From Streptococcus suis (lineage in GTDB: Bacteria; Bacillota; Bacilli; Lactobacillales; Streptococcaceae), in the NCBI RefSeq assembly GCF_017601095.1, contig NZ_JAGFUX010000009.1, positions 1-64,000 on the forward strand: DNA of 64,000 nt, given 5' to 3'. How positions within the stretch are numbered: position 1 is the stretch's first letter; each line of letters begins with the position of its first letter. Both the position numbers and the translations under genes were made by a program. This document shows, piece by piece, positions 53,754 through 64,000 of the stretch. Below the pieces are notes generated by a model that saw nothing but the letters and a program-made list of their open reading frames with translations, searched no databases and was not told where the DNA came from.

Positions 53754-54465
53754 ATAGTGGCCGTTTGGCTGGAATACCCGCCTTACGTGGAAATTTGTTT
53801 GGGGTTTCTTTTTTCTTTTCAACGACTGTCAAGGTACGGGGATCACCATTGGGCAATTGGTAATCCAGGTTTTCAATAACCTTTGCAAAGAGTAGGTTGA
53901 GGGCGTTCTTTGCAGCTTCCAGCTCGTTTTCAGCATCGGAAGCCTTGAGCGCTATCAAGCGACCATTGAGAGCTAAAAAAGGAATGGTTAACTCAGATAA
54001 GACCTGCATGCGGGCAACTGCACGTGCGGTGACCAACTGAAATTGCGCCCGAAAATTCTTGTCATGGGCAAAGTCTTCTGCACGACCATGGTAAAAATGT
54101 ACTTTTTCCAATTCCAGTTTTTCAGCCAAATGGTTCAAAAAGGTGATACGCTTGTTGAGAGAGTCGATAATCGTCACCTCAAGGTCTGGAAATACAATCT
54201 TCATTGGTAAGCTTGGAAAGCCGGCTCCGGCCCCGATGTCCAATAATTTGAGGTCTTGGTTGGTAATGTAGCCCTGTAAAATAGGAGCAAGGGAGTCATA
54301 GAAGTGTTTGAGATAGACCTCCTCTTCCTCTGTGATAGCCGTTAGATTGATTTTTTCATTCCACTCTACCAAGAGTTGGAAGTAGTATTGGAATTGTTGT
54401 TTCTGTTTGTCTGTTAGGACAATGCCCTTCTGAGCAAGTGTTAGATAAAATTCTTCTGGTTTCAT
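53752..54465 (-). CDS. rsmG: 16S rRNA (guanine-527-N7)-methyltransferase RsmG
   Basis: A 237-residue SAM methyltransferase that makes m7G527 in the 530 loop of 16S rRNA. It contains [10 protein letters not shown], the SAM motif [15 protein letters not shown] and [11 protein letters not shown]. Loss of RsmG gives low-level streptomycin resistance in several bacteria. It stands alone, downstream of pbp1A on the same strand but beyond a terminator. Confidence 0.97.
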   Translation of the reverse strand: MKPEEFYLTLAQKGIVLTDKQKQQFQYYFQLLVEWNEKINLTAITEEEEVYLKHFYDSLAPILQGYITNQDLKLLDIGAGAGFPSLPMKIVFPDLEVTIIDSLNKRITFLNHLAEKLELEKVHFYHGRAEDFAHDKNFRAQFQLVTARAVARMQVLSELTIPFLALNGRLIALKASDAENELEAAKNALNLLFAKVIENLDYQLPNGDPRTLTVVEKKKETPNKFPRKAGIPAKRPL

Positions 54466-54491
54466 ACTTCTATCTTATCACATTCTACAAA

Positions 54492-54561
54492 AAAAGAAAA
54501 ACCCAGCCCCTTTTCTGACTTCCATAAGATTTCTCTTATTGGGATTCAGTTCAATGGGCTG
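54492..54561 (-). terminator. Terminator of pbp1A
   Basis: On the minus strand CAGCCC/GGGCTG forms the base of a long hairpin with an inner AATAAGA-GAAA-TCTTAT stem, followed by a T-rich run. Confidence 0.65.
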
Positions 54562-54568
54562 AGCTTAA

Positions 54569-56755
54569 TTATTGACCGCTCTCGTTGGATTGATCTTGAG
54601 TGGTATTTGTTGTCGTTTCAGATGTTGTTTGACTGGTTTCGGTCGTTGTTTGACTCGATTCAGTCGCTGTAGTTTCTGTCACAACGGTAGTAGATGCAGT
54701 AGTTGAAGATTGGTAATTATTGTTGTTGTAATAAGAATTACGATTGTTGTAACTATTGTATAGGAGATTGTTGTAACTGTCGCTACCTTTCAAGTAGAGG
54801 TTGCTACCGTATTGGTAGAGGCCCTCAGGCATTTCCCAATCAACTGCTGTTTCAACTGGGTTGAGGTAGGCCATCATGTTACGGAAGACATCTGTTGCGA
54901 TTTTCATACCGCTATCTAGGACAGGGGTTTTCCTGTTAGTGTAACCTGACCAGACCGCCATAGCGTATTTGGTAGAGTAACCAACGAAGTTTTCATCCGG
55001 CACTACCATCAGGCTATAATTGGCCGCTTCATTATTGACAAGAATCTCAGAGTACTCTGCATCAGTATAGTTAGATGTTCCAGTCTTTCCTGCCATAGGA
55101 ACACCTGCAACAGCCGCATTTAGTCCAGTCCCTAGTGTCATTACACTCTTTAACATATTTGTCATCATGTAGGCAGTTTCAGCTGTCATGACACGGTTGC
55201 CCTCTGGTTGGTACTCTTGTTTGGTTCCGTCAGAAAAAATGACCTTGTTGACATATTGCGGTTTATAGTAAGTTCCACCGTTTGCAAATGCTGCATATGC
55301 TGCAGCCATTTTCTCACTGCTCGCTCCATATTCACTACTAGACTCTGTTGTATTGCTTGAGATAGCGTTTGAATAGAGGAGTTGTGGGTAATTGATGCCG
55401 ACGCTGTTCAAGAAGCTGAGGGCCTTGTCCAAACCAGTTTCTTCAAGTGCTTTTACTGCAGATACATTTCGTGAAAACTGAATGGCTGTTTTGACTGAAA
55501 TTGTGCCATAATAACTTCTATCCCAGTTGTAAACTGGAGTTGTTGTTCCTGGATAGTTATAAGGGCCGTCTAAAGTAGTATCAGCGGTTGAATTATAGAC
55601 CCCATTTTCAATAGCTGGAGCATAGTCGGTAATGGGTTTCATGGTTGAACCGAAGTCGCGGTTGGTTTCAACTGCTTGGTTGGTTCCAAAGGATACGCTG
55701 CTTGATTGATTCCGGCCACCGAGTTGAGCAACTACCTTGCCATTGCTGACATCTACAACTGTTGAGGCTACTTGGAAAGTAGTGTCTGGATAGGTGATAT
55801 ATAGGTCTGTATTATAGATATTCCAGAGCTGTTGTTGTGCCGCAGTATCGACGTTTGTATACACATCCATACCAGTCGTCAAAAGGTTGTAACCTGTCTT
55901 TTCTTCCACTTCGGCAATAACCTCTTTGAGATAGTTATCCATGTAAGGTGGATAAGCTGAGGTACTAGTTAATGGTTGTAGGCCATCAGTTACAGGTGTC
56001 ACGACTGCCTGTTCATATTCTTCCATGGTGATGTAATCCAGTTTCAACATCTGAGAAAGGACCAAGTCACGGCGGTTCTTGGCAACTTCAGGCTGAGTAT
56101 AAGGATCGTATTGGTTTGGAGCCTGAGGCATGCCAGCCAAAAGTGCTAACTGTGGCAGGGTCAGGTCTTTTAGTTCTTTGCCGTAAAATGCCTGAGCAGC
56201 TGTCTTCATCCCGTAGTTTCCGTTGGACATATAGACCTTGTTTACATAGTAGGTCAGGATGTCTTGTTTGGTTTTCATGCGCTCCAGTTTGAGGGCCAGC
56301 CAAGCTTCTTGGATCTTACGCTTGATGTTTTGGTCTTCTGTTGAAGTCGAGAAGTAAGTTAATTTAATCAGCTGTTGGTCCAAGGTTGATCCACCTTGCA
56401 AGTTTCCACCTCTCAGGTTGTTGAGCAAGGAACCAGCGATACGGATGACATCGACACCGCGGTGACTAAAGTAACGCTGGTCTTCAATGGCGATAATAGC
56501 GTTGACCAGATCAGTAGGAATTTCAGATGCATCTGCATTGGAACGCTTTTCTGCCCCTAGGTCAGCGATGAGCGTGCCATCCTTATCATAAATTTTACTT
56601 GAAACCGTTGCGGTTAATGTTTCTTCTGTCAATTCAGGAGCAGTAGCGATGTAATAAGCTGATAAACAAGCTCCAACAAGAAAGACAAAGAGAAACAGTC
56701 CCATTAGGATATTGGCACCAAGCATTAGGATGCGTTTGGTATTTGGATTATTCAA
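54569..56755 (-). CDS. pbp1A: Penicillin-binding protein 1A (class A)
   Basis: A 728-residue bifunctional peptidoglycan synthase with an N-terminal membrane anchor (about 8-35). The glycosyltransferase domain contains [13 protein letters not shown] and [11 protein letters not shown]. The transpeptidase domain carries the catalytic STMK (S370), SRN and KTGTS, with no sign of the altered STMK motif of resistant pneumococci. The tail is rich in Asn/Tyr, then Ser/Thr. The TTG at 56755 is chosen because AGGTGG lies 8 nt before it. Two GTG codons at 56767 and 56764 fall on or next to that SD and are less likely. It overlaps recU, the standard streptococcal pair. Confidence 0.95.
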   Translation of the reverse strand: MNNPNTKRILMLGANILMGLFLFVFLVGACLSAYYIATAPELTEETLTATVSSKIYDKDGTLIADLGAEKRSNADASEIPTDLVNAIIAIEDQRYFSHRGVDVIRIAGSLLNNLRGGNLQGGSTLDQQLIKLTYFSTSTEDQNIKRKIQEAWLALKLERMKTKQDILTYYVNKVYMSNGNYGMKTAAQAFYGKELKDLTLPQLALLAGMPQAPNQYDPYTQPEVAKNRRDLVLSQMLKLDYITMEEYEQAVVTPVTDGLQPLTSTSAYPPYMDNYLKEVIAEVEEKTGYNLLTTGMDVYTNVDTAAQQQLWNIYNTDLYITYPDTTFQVASTVVDVSNGKVVAQLGGRNQSSSVSFGTNQAVETNRDFGSTMKPITDYAPAIENGVYNSTADTTLDGPYNYPGTTTPVYNWDRSYYGTISVKTAIQFSRNVSAVKALEETGLDKALSFLNSVGINYPQLLYSNAISSNTTESSSEYGASSEKMAAAYAAFANGGTYYKPQYVNKVIFSDGTKQEYQPEGNRVMTAETAYMMTNMLKSVMTLGTGLNAAVAGVPMAGKTGTSNYTDAEYSEILVNNEAANYSLMVVPDENFVGYSTKYAMAVWSGYTNRKTPVLDSGMKIATDVFRNMMAYLNPVETAVDWEMPEGLYQYGSNLYLKGSDSYNNLLYNSYNNRNSYYNNNNYQSSTTASTTVVTETTATESSQTTTETSQTTSETTTNTTQDQSNESGQ

Positions 56756-57356
56756 TGGAGTCACCACCTAAAAATTTTTCTTCAACTATTGTTAGATAGG
56801 GAAGGCTGGGATAGCCACCCATTTTGATTTCATAGCCATTTTCTCGAATATAGGAAAGTGGCAGGGATTTGCTACCATTATCAAGATCATAGTAGTGAAG
56901 TAAGGAGGAAGCAGGTAAGAGATAGGTCTCTCCGATGGTTGAAAAGTGGAGTAAGACAAAGGCAATGCCATCCTGTTGGAGTACCATCCGCATATGTTCC
57001 AGCTGGTGTTGGTGAAAGTTCTTCATCGGCATGGCTGTCTTTTGTCTGGTTTCCTTGGCTTCGAAGTCGATGTAGTGGCCCTTGAAGACTCCGGAGTAAT
57101 CCGTTGTTGAGGCTTGTCTAAAGTAGGCTTCAACTATCTTGGCCCGACTTCGTTGAGGGTAATCAACTTTTACAATCTGAACAGGAGTAGGCTTCTTGTG
57201 TATTACCGCAAGGTTTCTGCTTAGATAGTATTGGTTGCTGTCGTTAATGGCCGCTTCAAAGGACATTCCACGATTGGCAAAGGAAATTTTTTCAGCTGGT
57301 CGCGTTTGTTCCCGCGGCACTACTTTTCTTCCAATTTGGTGAGGGTATTTGACCAT
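56748..57356 (-). CDS. recU: Holliday junction resolvase RecU
   Basis: A 202-residue RecU that resolves recombination junctions and modulates RecA. It contains [14 protein letters not shown] and the nuclease motif [17 protein letters not shown], in which D and ExK are catalytic. GGGGAG precedes the ATG. The end overlaps the pbp1A start, the usual recU-pbp1A operon of streptococci. It is divergent from the ypsA-like gene. Confidence 0.96.
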   Translation of the reverse strand: MVKYPHQIGRKVVPREQTRPAEKISFANRGMSFEAAINDSNQYYLSRNLAVIHKKPTPVQIVKVDYPQRSRAKIVEAYFRQASTTDYSGVFKGHYIDFEAKETRQKTAMPMKNFHQHQLEHMRMVLQQDGIAFVLLHFSTIGETYLLPASSLLHYYDLDNGSKSLPLSYIRENGYEIKMGGYPSLPYLTIVEEKFLGGDSIE

Positions 57357-57421
57357 AGCTCCCCTTCTTGATAAAATAGTATCAGCATATTATACCATAA
57401 AGAGGAGATTTTCAACAAATA

Positions 57422-57961
57422 ATGACTACTAAAACCGTACTGGTCCAAGGCTACCGAGCTCATGAACTGGGAATATTTGGTCAGAAAGAACCACGATTGG
57501 CGATTATCAAAGAGGCCATTCGTAAGGATTTGATTTCCTTGCTAGAAGAGGGGGCGAACTGGTTTATCTTTACAGGTCAAATGGGGTTTGAGTACTGGTG
57601 TTTGGAGACCTTGTTGGACTTGAAAAAAGAGGGGTATGAGTTCCAGATTGCCACTATTTTTTTATTTGCCAATCATGGAGAAAATTGGCAGGAGCATCAA
57701 CAAGAAAAATTGACCCTCTTTCGGCAACAGGATTTCGTGAAAATTGCTTTTGAACGGTATGAAAATCCCTCCCAATTTCGAGAGTTCAATCAATTTCTTC
57801 TAGATAAGACGGAACAAGCCTATGTATTTTATGAACCTGAGAATGAAACACAATTGAAATATCTTTTCAACCTGATGCTAACAAAGGAGGCTTATACTGT
57901 TAAAACGCTTACCTTTGATCGTCTAAACGAGGTAGCAGAAAATTTTGAAAAATTTGAGTGA
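57422..57961 (+). CDS. YpsA-like SLOG-fold protein (DUF1273/UPF0398)
   Basis: A 179-residue protein with family blocks [28 protein letters not shown] and an [13 protein letters not shown] end. The SLOG fold binds nucleotide-derived ligands; the Gly-rich FTGQMGFE is the likely site. B. subtilis YpsA, also encoded next to gpsB, influences cell division. A TTGATA/TATACC promoter lies in the divergent gap (57371-57399). Confidence 0.92.
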   Translation: MTTKTVLVQGYRAHELGIFGQKEPRLAIIKEAIRKDLISLLEEGANWFIFTGQMGFEYWCLETLLDLKKEGYEFQIATIFLFANHGENWQEHQQEKLTLFRQQDFVKIAFERYENPSQFREFNQFLLDKTEQAYVFYEPENETQLKYLFNLMLTKEAYTVKTLTFDRLNEVAENFEKFE

Positions 57962-57967
57962 TTTGAC

Positions 57968-57997
57968 TTGATTTTTCCCTATTTTTTTTAATATAAT
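57968..57997 (+). promoter_or_regulatory. Promoter of gpsB
   Basis: TTGATT and TATAAT with an 18-bp, T-rich spacer, 33 bp before the gpsB start. Confidence 0.6.
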
Positions 57998-58030
57998 AGA
58001 ACTAGTGATGTTTAGATTAGGGAGAGAGAG

Positions 58031-58357
58031 ATGGCAAGTATTAAATTTACAACTAAAGATATTTTTGAACAAGATTTTAAGATCGGTTTCCGTGGGTATG
58101 ATCAAGATGAAGTCAATGATTTTTTAGATGAAATCATGAAAGACTACGACGCCTATGAAGCCATTATCAAGGAGTTGAAGGGCGAGATTGCTCGCTTGAA
58201 AGCACAAGCAGCTAGTGGAAAGCAACAGGCTGCACCTCTCGAAGAAACAACGACAATCCGTACGGAACGAATGACGTCGGCAACAAATTTTGATATTCTT
58301 CGTCGTCTCAACCGCTTGGAAAAAGAAGTTTTTGGAAAACAGATTGCTCAAGAATAG
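58031..58357 (+). CDS. gpsB: Cell-division regulator GpsB
   Basis: A 108-residue DivIVA-like protein. The N-terminal membrane and PBP-binding domain includes FTTKDIFEQDFKIGFRGYDQDEVNDFLDEI. A coiled coil, a Gln/Ala-rich linker and a C-terminal LRRLNRLEKEVFG helix that trimerises follow. GpsB coordinates septal and peripheral wall synthesis and supports the StkP kinase in pneumococci. It directly precedes rnpB. Confidence 0.97.
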   Translation: MASIKFTTKDIFEQDFKIGFRGYDQDEVNDFLDEIMKDYDAYEAIIKELKGEIARLKAQAASGKQQAAPLEETTTIRTERMTSATNFDILRRLNRLEKEVFGKQIAQE

Positions 58358-58373
58358 AGCTTTTGTAGAGTAT

Positions 58374-58755
58374 GTGTGCAATTTTTGGGTAATCGCGTGG
58401 TAGCTATCTATCATGAGGAAAGTCCATGCTAGCACTGGCTGTGATGCCGGTAGTGTTTGTGCTAGGCGAATGCATAAGCCTAGGGACGTCTTTGACGTTA
58501 CGGCGACTAAAATGGCTACGTCATCTGATATGCCAAAGTAGGTCTGAAAGTGCCACAGTAACGAAGTTTTTATGGAAACGTAAAAAATGGAACGCGGTAA
58601 ACCCCTCAAGCTAGCAACCCAAACTTTGGTCGGGGCATGGGATGGATGGAAACGAACGGAAATCCTGACTGTAAAGAACAGTAGACAGATGATTATCGAA
58701 GGTGGTAGGCCTAGTACCACTGGAACAAAACATGGCTTATAGAAAATTGCATAAT
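58374..58755 (+). ncRNA. rnpB: RNase P RNA (type B)
   Basis: The catalytic RNA of RNase P, about 380 nt. Ends pair as helix P1 (GCAATTTT near 58378 with AAAATTGC near 58743). Conserved parts include GAGGAAAGTCCATGC (about 58419-58433), GTAATCGC near the 5' end, and the 3' block GGTGGTAGGCCTAGTACCAC with ACTGGAACAAAACATGGCTTATAG. The layout is the Bacillus (B) type. A possible promoter TTGCTC/TAGAGT (58344-58371) overlaps the end of gpsB. Its ends are estimates within a few nucleotides. Confidence 0.96.
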
Positions 58756-58759
58756 AGGT

Positions 58760-58782
58760 AGCTAGCTTTGCTAGCTTTTATT
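58760..58782 (+). terminator. Terminator of rnpB
   Basis: AGCTAGC/GCTAGCT with a TTT loop and a T-rich tail. Confidence 0.88.
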
Positions 58783-58795
58783 ATAGAGGAAAAAC

Positions 58796-59959
58796 ATGAA
58801 AAAACAATTTGAGCTGATCGCAACAGCGGCAGCGGGACTGGAAGCAGTTGTTGGAAGAGAGATAAAAGATCTGGGTTATAGCTACCAAGTGGAGAACGGT
58901 CGTGTTCGGTTTACAGGCGGGGTCAAGGAAATCATTGAAAGTAATCTTTGGTTGCGTTCAGCTGACCGTATCAAAATTGTCGTTGGGCAGTTTCCAGCCA
59001 GAACTTTTGAAGAACTGTTTCAAGGTGTGTTTGGCTTGGATTGGGAAAATTACCTGCCCTTGGGCTGCAAGTTTCCTATTTCCAAGGCAAAATGTGTCAA
59101 GTCCAAACTACACAATGAACCAAGTGTGCAAGCTATTTCGAAAAAAGCGGTCGTAAAAAAACTGCAGAAGCACTATTCTCGACCAGAAGGTGTTCCTTTG
59201 CAAGAAGTTGGGGCAGAGTTCAAGATTGAAGTATCCATTCTGAAGGACCTTGCGACGGTTCTGATTGATACAACAGGGTCCAGCCTCTTCAAACGGGGTT
59301 ATCGGGCGGAAAAAGGTGGAGCTCCTATCAAGGAAAATATGGCAGCAGCAATTTTGCAGCTGTCCAACTGGTATCCAGACAAACCCTTGATTGATCCAAC
59401 CTGTGGCTCAGGGACTTTCTGCATTGAGGCGGCCATGCTGGCTAGAAATATTGCGCCGGGTTTGCAGCGTTCCTTTGCTTTTGAAGAATGGAATTGGGTA
59501 GATCAAGACTTGGTTTTACGACTTCGTAAAGAAGCTCAGGCCGCTATCCGGAAGGACCTGGTATTGGATATTGCTGGTTCGGACATCGATGGTCGTATGG
59601 TGGACATTGCGAGAAAGAATGCAGTGGCTGCTGGAGTCGCAGATGATATTGTCTTCAAACAGATGCGATTACAGGACTTACGGACGGACAAAATAAACGG
59701 AGTTATCATTTCCAATCCTCCTTATGGCGAACGATTGCTTGAAGAAAAGGATCTGATTGACCTCTACCGTGAGATGGGTGAGATCTTTGCTCCTCTAAAA
59801 ACTTGGTCTCAGTTTATTTTGACAAGCGATGAATTATTTGAGCAACGTTTTGGACGACAGGCGGATAAGAAACGCAAACTTTATAACGGAACTTTGAAGG
59901 TTGACCTCTACCAATTTTTTGGTCAACGTGTCAAACGAAATACAGAAAAGGTAGGATGA
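58796..59959 (+). CDS. THUMP-domain RNA guanine-N2 methyltransferase (RlmL/YpsC family)
   Basis: A 387-residue class I methyltransferase. The N-terminal ferredoxin-like/THUMP region (about 1-160) is followed by the SAM domain with DPTCGSGTFCIEAAM and the catalytic SNPPYGERL, typical of N2-guanine RNA methyltransferases. It matches the N-terminal half of E. coli RlmL (m2G2445 of 23S rRNA) and B. subtilis YpsC. Position between rnpB and mapZ is conserved in streptococci. Confidence 0.92.
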   Translation: MKKQFELIATAAAGLEAVVGREIKDLGYSYQVENGRVRFTGGVKEIIESNLWLRSADRIKIVVGQFPARTFEELFQGVFGLDWENYLPLGCKFPISKAKCVKSKLHNEPSVQAISKKAVVKKLQKHYSRPEGVPLQEVGAEFKIEVSILKDLATVLIDTTGSSLFKRGYRAEKGGAPIKENMAAAILQLSNWYPDKPLIDPTCGSGTFCIEAAMLARNIAPGLQRSFAFEEWNWVDQDLVLRLRKEAQAAIRKDLVLDIAGSDIDGRMVDIARKNAVAAGVADDIVFKQMRLQDLRTDKINGVIISNPPYGERLLEEKDLIDLYREMGEIFAPLKTWSQFILTSDELFEQRFGRQADKKRKLYNGTLKVDLYQFFGQRVKRNTEKVG

Positions 59960-59962
59960 TAA

Positions 59963-61315
59963 GTGGTAGATAAGAATAAGCAAGTCGTAGATGGTCAAGT
60001 AGAAAAGGTGTTGGATTTTGAAACAGCTAAGGATTTGACAGTCGGTGAAGCCGTCCAAAAGCACAAGGAAATTGTTGCAGGAGTGACTGAAGAAGATGGT
60101 CTTTTGGATCGCTACATCAAGCAACACCGCGCAGAAATTGAATCCCAAAAAGTATGGTCAAAAGAAGAAGTTGTAGCTCCTGTGGCAACTGCTGTAGAGA
60201 CAGCGAAAGAAACTATTGATCAGGAAACAAAGCAGTTTGATCTTCCAAAGGAATCAGTTGCAGCAATCGATCCGCTCCCTGTAGTAGATGCTTCAAAAGA
60301 AGAGGATAATTTTGTCCTCGGACCTGTTGAAGATGCTTCGACACAGAAGAAGTTCTGGATTTGGGCAAGTTTAGGCCTAGCCTTTCTAGCAACCTTGGTG
60401 TCTGCATTTATTTGGTTGAATCGAACTTCGTCAACAAATACTAGTTCATCTTCTTCGAGCACAACAAGCCAAACTAGTTCGGCAACTAGTTCAAGTTCAG
60501 AAGATGTGAACTTAACTGCATTTAACGACCTTTATGCAAGTTTCTTTACTGACTCAAGCCTGTCAAAATTGAAAAATAGCGCTTTTGATAGCCTGTCAGA
60601 TTTGAAGGCGATTTTGGACAAGATGGATAGTTCTTCAGATGCCTACAAGGAGGCAAAAGCTAAGTACGATAGCCTTGAAAAAGCCATTGAAGCGACTAAA
60701 GCTATCAACAGCCAGTTTGATAAGGCCTTGATTGTGGATGGTGAGTTGGACACAACAGCAACTGCTAATTCAAGCGCGAGCTTTACAGCTACTGCAACAG
60801 GAATTTCTAGCGTAGATGCTACCTTGACAGCAGCTATCAATTTTGGACAATCACAACTAGAAAATGCAGCAACGGTAGCAAGTTCAAGTAGTCAAGCTGC
60901 AGCCAGCTCAACAACCAATACAACTGCAAGTACGACGGCAAGTAGTACTAGCCAGGCAACGACAAGCACCGCAGTAACCAATTCTGTTAGCACCTTGTAT
61001 GGCATTGCTGTACCAGAGGGAGTGACCTTGCAACGTAACCTCAGCCGTGTACCATATGACCAGTCTAAGATTAATGATGCAAATAATGAAGCATGGAACT
61101 TTAATCCCGGTATTTTGGAGAAAATTATCGCAACTTCTCAGCAACGTGGCTATATTTCTGGAAATAATTATATTCTTGAAAAAGTCAATATTATTAATGG
61201 AAATGGCTATTACAACCTGTTCAAACCAGACGGTACCTATCTCTTCTCAATTAACTGTAAGACAGGATATTTTGTCGGAAATGGTTCTGGCCATTCAGAT
61301 GCATTGGATTACTAA
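59963..61315 (+). CDS. mapZ: Midcell-anchored protein MapZ
   Basis: A 450-residue single-pass membrane protein that marks the division site and positions FtsZ in streptococci. The cytoplasmic N-terminus (1-130) is acidic and would carry StkP phosphorylation sites. The membrane helix FWIWASLGLAFLATLVSAFIW lies at about 131-151. The extracellular part has a Ser/Thr-rich linker, a helical domain (about 180-300), a second Ser/Thr linker and a C-terminal peptidoglycan-binding domain (about 350-450). The start codon is GTG, 3 nt after the methyltransferase stop. A terminator follows. Confidence 0.95.
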   Translation: MVDKNKQVVDGQVEKVLDFETAKDLTVGEAVQKHKEIVAGVTEEDGLLDRYIKQHRAEIESQKVWSKEEVVAPVATAVETAKETIDQETKQFDLPKESVAAIDPLPVVDASKEEDNFVLGPVEDASTQKKFWIWASLGLAFLATLVSAFIWLNRTSSTNTSSSSSSTTSQTSSATSSSSEDVNLTAFNDLYASFFTDSSLSKLKNSAFDSLSDLKAILDKMDSSSDAYKEAKAKYDSLEKAIEATKAINSQFDKALIVDGELDTTATANSSASFTATATGISSVDATLTAAINFGQSQLENAATVASSSSQAAASSTTNTTASTTASSTSQATTSTAVTNSVSTLYGIAVPEGVTLQRNLSRVPYDQSKINDANNEAWNFNPGILEKIIATSQQRGYISGNNYILEKVNIINGNGYYNLFKPDGTYLFSINCKTGYFVGNGSGHSDALDY

Positions 61316-61317
61316 AC

Positions 61318-61348
61318 AAAAGAACAGCAGATTATCTGCTGTTCTTTT
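61318..61348. terminator. Bidirectional terminator between mapZ and luxS
   Basis: A 14-bp stem (AAAAGAACAGCAGA/TCTGCTGTTCTTTT) with a TTA loop between convergent genes. Confidence 0.92.
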
Positions 61349-61830
61349 TAGATTGGTTTACGGTCAAAGGCGTCAGATGAAATACCTTGTTCTAAAATCA
61401 ATTTTGCCCATTCTTTTGCGGAGTGGAGGCTGTGGTCTTTGTAATTGCCACAGGATTCAATGGTTGTGCCAGGAACATCTTCCCAAGTAATGGCAGTAGC
61501 GATTTCTTCAAGAGAAGCTTTGATAACTTTTGCAATTTCTTCAGGATTTTGTTTTCCCCACATAATCATATGGAAGCCAGTGCGGCAACCAAAAGGTGAA
61601 CAGTCGATCAATCCGTCGATTCGTTGACGGATTAATTTTGCCAAGAGGTGCTCGATGGTATGGAGGCCGGCAGTATCCATGGCGTTTTCGTTGGGTTGAA
61701 CCAGGCGAATATCAAAGTTGGTAATCACATCTCCCTTAGGGCCTTTTTCTTCTGAAATCAGGCGGATATAGGGTGCTTTAACAATGGTGTGATCCAATTC
61801 AAAACTTTCTACAATGACGTCTTTAGGCAT
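61348..61830 (-). CDS. luxS: S-ribosylhomocysteine lyase LuxS
   Basis: A 160-residue enzyme that cleaves S-ribosylhomocysteine to homocysteine and DPD, the precursor of autoinducer-2. Metal ligands are HTIEH (HxxEH) and the later Cys in SCGNYKDHS; the catalytic Cys lies in FGCRTGF. The ATG at 61830 ([10 protein letters not shown]) gives the normal length. An extended -10 TGATATAAT (minus strand, about 61862-61870) lies upstream. In the window LuxS shares SAM/methionine recycling with the SAM hydrolase. Confidence 0.97.
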   Translation of the reverse strand: MPKDVIVESFELDHTIVKAPYIRLISEEKGPKGDVITNFDIRLVQPNENAMDTAGLHTIEHLLAKLIRQRIDGLIDCSPFGCRTGFHMIMWGKQNPEEIAKVIKASLEEIATAITWEDVPGTTIESCGNYKDHSLHSAKEWAKLILEQGISSDAFDRKPI

Positions 61831-61884
61831 ATGTTTCTCACTTTCTAAAATTCCTTCCAAATCATTATATCATATTTTAATTTT

Positions 61885-61913
61885 TTGAATTGTGAAATCG
61901 TTTCAATTATGAT
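61885..61913 (+). promoter_or_regulatory. Promoter of rny with palindromic spacer
   Basis: TTGAAT and TATGAT are 17 bp apart. The spacer holds the palindrome TGAAA-TCG-TTTCA (61893-61905), a near-cre sequence (one mismatch over 14 nt). It lies between the divergent luxS and rny promoters. Confidence 0.5.
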
Positions 61914-61964
61914 AGAATAAAAGAAGATTTTTGTGAAAATCTAATCGAAAAAAGAGGTAGAAAA

Positions 61965-63578
61965 ATGGAATTTGTTACACTTGTAGTGACACTTGTTTCT
62001 GCTCTCATCGGTTTAGTCATTGGTTATCTAGCCATTTCTTTGAAAATGAAATCTGCAAAAGAAACTGCAGAACTGACACTTTTATCTGCTGAACAAGAAG
62101 CCAGCAACATGAGAGGTAAGGCAGAGCACGAAGCAGAAGCAATTCTTGCAACTGCAGAACGCGACCGCCAGACCCTCAAAAAAGAGTTGCTCTTGGAAGC
62201 GAAAGAAGAGGCACGAAAATATCGGGAGGAAGTTGCAGAAGAGTTTAAGTCTGAAAGACAAGAACTGAAGCAGACTGAGCTTCGCTTAACGGAGCGGGCC
62301 AGCAGCTTAGACCGCAAGGACGATAATTTAACGAACAAAGAAAAGGCTTTAGAACAAAAGGAACAAAGCCTAACTGATAAATCTAAACACATTGATGAGC
62401 GCGAGCAAGCTGTCCAAAAATTGGAAGAAGAAAAGGCGTTGGAATTGGAGAAAATTGCTTCTCTGACCCAGGACCAGGCTCGGGAGCAAATCTTGACAGA
62501 GACACGTGACAAGCTGACTCATGAAATTGCGACCCGCATCAAAGATGCTGAGCGTGAGGTGAAAGAACGTGCGGATAAAACTGCAAAAGATTTGTTGGCG
62601 CAAGCTATGCAACGGATCTCCGGTGAGTACGTGGCAGAGCAGACCATCACATCCGTTCACTTGCCAGACGATGCCATGAAGGGAAGAATCATTGGTCGTG
62701 AAGGCCGTAACATCCGTACCTTCGAAAGTTTGACGGGGATTGATGTCATTATTGATGATACACCAGAAGTAGTTGTCTTGTCTGGTTTTGATCCTATTCG
62801 CCGTGAAATTGCCCGCATGACCATGGAAGCCCTGTTGCAAGATGGACGGATTCATCCAGCCCGCATCGAAGAGTTGGTTGATAAGCATCGTTTGGAGATG
62901 GACAATCGCATCCGCGAATATGGTGAGGCTGCAGCCTACGAGATTGGGGCACCTAACTTGCACCCAGACTTGATTAAAATCATGGGCCGCTTGCATTTCC
63001 GTACATCTTATGGTCAAAATGTCCTCCGTCATTCTATTGAAGTGGCAAAATTGGCTGGGGTCTTGGCAGCTGAGTTGGGTGAAAATGTCAATCTAGCCCG
63101 TCGTGCAGGTTTCTTGCATGATATCGGAAAAGCCATCGACCGTGAAGTGGATGGAAGTCACGTTGAAATCGGTACTGAATTGGCACGTAAGTACAAAGAA
63201 AATCCAATCGTTGTCAACGCTATTGCCAGTCACCATGGGGATGTCGAAGCAACCAGCACTATTGCTGTGATTGTTGCAGCAGCGGATGCCTTGAGTGCAG
63301 CTCGTCCAGGTTCACGTCGTGAATCTATGGAGGCCTATATCAAGCGTCTACAAGACTTGGAGGAAATTGCTAATAGCTTTGCGGGTATCAAGCAATCCTA
63401 TGCCATTCAAGCAGGTCGTGAAGTGCGGATTATCGTTCATCCAAATAAAATTTCGGATGATCAAATCACCATCTTGGCACATGATGTGCGTGAAAAAATT
63501 GAGAATAACTTGGATTATCCTGGAAATATCAAGGTTACGGTTATTCGAGAAACCAGAGCAACAGATATTGCGAAATAA
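61965..63578 (+). CDS. rny: Ribonuclease Y
   Basis: A 537-residue membrane-bound endoribonuclease that starts mRNA decay. It has an N-terminal membrane helix (about 3-25), a long Glu/Lys/Gln-rich coiled coil (about 35-210), a KH RNA-binding domain ([15 protein letters not shown]) and an HD domain with catalytic HDIGKA and SHHGD. GAGGTAG precedes the ATG. Confidence 0.97.
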   Translation: MEFVTLVVTLVSALIGLVIGYLAISLKMKSAKETAELTLLSAEQEASNMRGKAEHEAEAILATAERDRQTLKKELLLEAKEEARKYREEVAEEFKSERQELKQTELRLTERASSLDRKDDNLTNKEKALEQKEQSLTDKSKHIDEREQAVQKLEEEKALELEKIASLTQDQAREQILTETRDKLTHEIATRIKDAEREVKERADKTAKDLLAQAMQRISGEYVAEQTITSVHLPDDAMKGRIIGREGRNIRTFESLTGIDVIIDDTPEVVVLSGFDPIRREIARMTMEALLQDGRIHPARIEELVDKHRLEMDNRIREYGEAAAYEIGAPNLHPDLIKIMGRLHFRTSYGQNVLRHSIEVAKLAGVLAAELGENVNLARRAGFLHDIGKAIDREVDGSHVEIGTELARKYKENPIVVNAIASHHGDVEATSTIAVIVAAADALSAARPGSRRESMEAYIKRLQDLEEIANSFAGIKQSYAIQAGREVRIIVHPNKISDDQITILAHDVREKIENNLDYPGNIKVTVIRETRATDIAK

Positions 63579-63579
63579 G

Positions 63580-63605
63580 AAGCAACCGACAGGTTGCTTT
63601 TTTCA
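63580..63605 (+). terminator. Terminator of rny
   Basis: AAGCAACC/GGTTGCTT with a GACA loop and a T run. Confidence 0.9.
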
Positions 63606-63622
63606 AACCCTTCATCAAGGTG

Positions 63623-63651
63623 TTGAAATCTAGTCGGATTTTTGTTACACT
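63623..63651 (+). promoter_or_regulatory. Promoter of gmk
   Basis: TTGAAA and TACACT are separated by 17 bp, upstream of AAAAGGAG and the gmk ATG. Confidence 0.5.
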
Positions 63652-63665
63652 AGAATGAAAGATGA

Positions 63666-64000
<335 letters not shown>

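Noticed and set aside
58124..58720. Minus-strand frame of 198 codons across gpsB and rnpB
   Set aside because: It runs through the conserved RNase P RNA and the 3' end of gpsB in antisense; no coding signals.

Overview
The window is a chromosomal segment of a low-GC Gram-positive coccus of the genus Streptococcus. Streptococcus suis or a close relative is my inference. It rests on the YSIRK/LPxTG surface proteins, the manLMN-manO order, the gpsB-rnpB-(THUMP methyltransferase)-mapZ-luxS order, ccrZ-trmB, and a five-gene nusA/infB cluster. I see no prophage, insertion sequence, integrase, CRISPR array, tRNA or rRNA gene. Most of the window is core genome; the first 12 kb carries accessory-type surface proteins.

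Layout. 1-12.1 kb: the end of a collagen-like sortase-anchored protein, then two large YSIRK/LPxTG proteins. One is a non-catalytic, lectin-like adhesin. The other is a 2288-residue glycosidase with four CBM32-type modules around a GH36-like (clan GH-D) catalytic domain. The two share a C-terminal wall module. 12.1-16.6 kb (minus strand): the mannose/glucose PTS manLMN plus manO, and a Cof-type HAD phosphatase. 16.8-20.5 kb: a purine permease, then tsaE, a GNAT acetyltransferase and an LCP cell-wall ligase. 20.5-24.5 kb: a small membrane protein and a HIT protein facing away from ecsAB, ccrZ and trmB. 24.8-30.3 kb: rimP-nusA-rnpM-ylxQ-infB-rbfA. 30.4-36.5 kb: two ABC half-transporters followed by a full ECF transporter, resembling the distal part of the group A streptococcal sia heme locus. 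36.6-38.4 kb: a beta-helical lipoprotein and a TRIC-family protein. 38.7-46.8 kb: a pyruvate/acetoin-type dehydrogenase operon (E1a, E1b, E2, E3), a frameshifted membrane-protein gene and lipoate ligase. 47-53.7 kb: a SAM hydrolase with an ECF S-component, an unknown protein, trhO, a VOC protein, and an ECF ATPase plus T-component. 53.8-64 kb: rsmG, pbp1A and recU (minus), ypsA-like, gpsB, rnpB, a THUMP methyltransferase, mapZ, luxS (minus), rny and the start of gmk.

Functional threads. (i) Carbon-source control: cre-like CcpA sites lie within or over the promoters of the GH36-like glycosidase, manL and lplA. (ii) Lipoate: E2 and E3 carry identical 83-residue lipoyl domains, and lipoate ligase lies just downstream. 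(iii) Cell cycle and wall: ccrZ, gpsB, mapZ, pbp1A and an LCP protein.

The most novel observation is a duplicated RNA leader in the dehydrogenase operon. The genes for E2 and E3 both lack a visible Shine-Dalgarno sequence. Both are preceded by a long-range stem with three compensatory base-pair changes between the copies, the same 4-nt bulge position, the same 13-nt motif and the same 14-nt distance to the start codon. This looks like a cis-acting translational control element.
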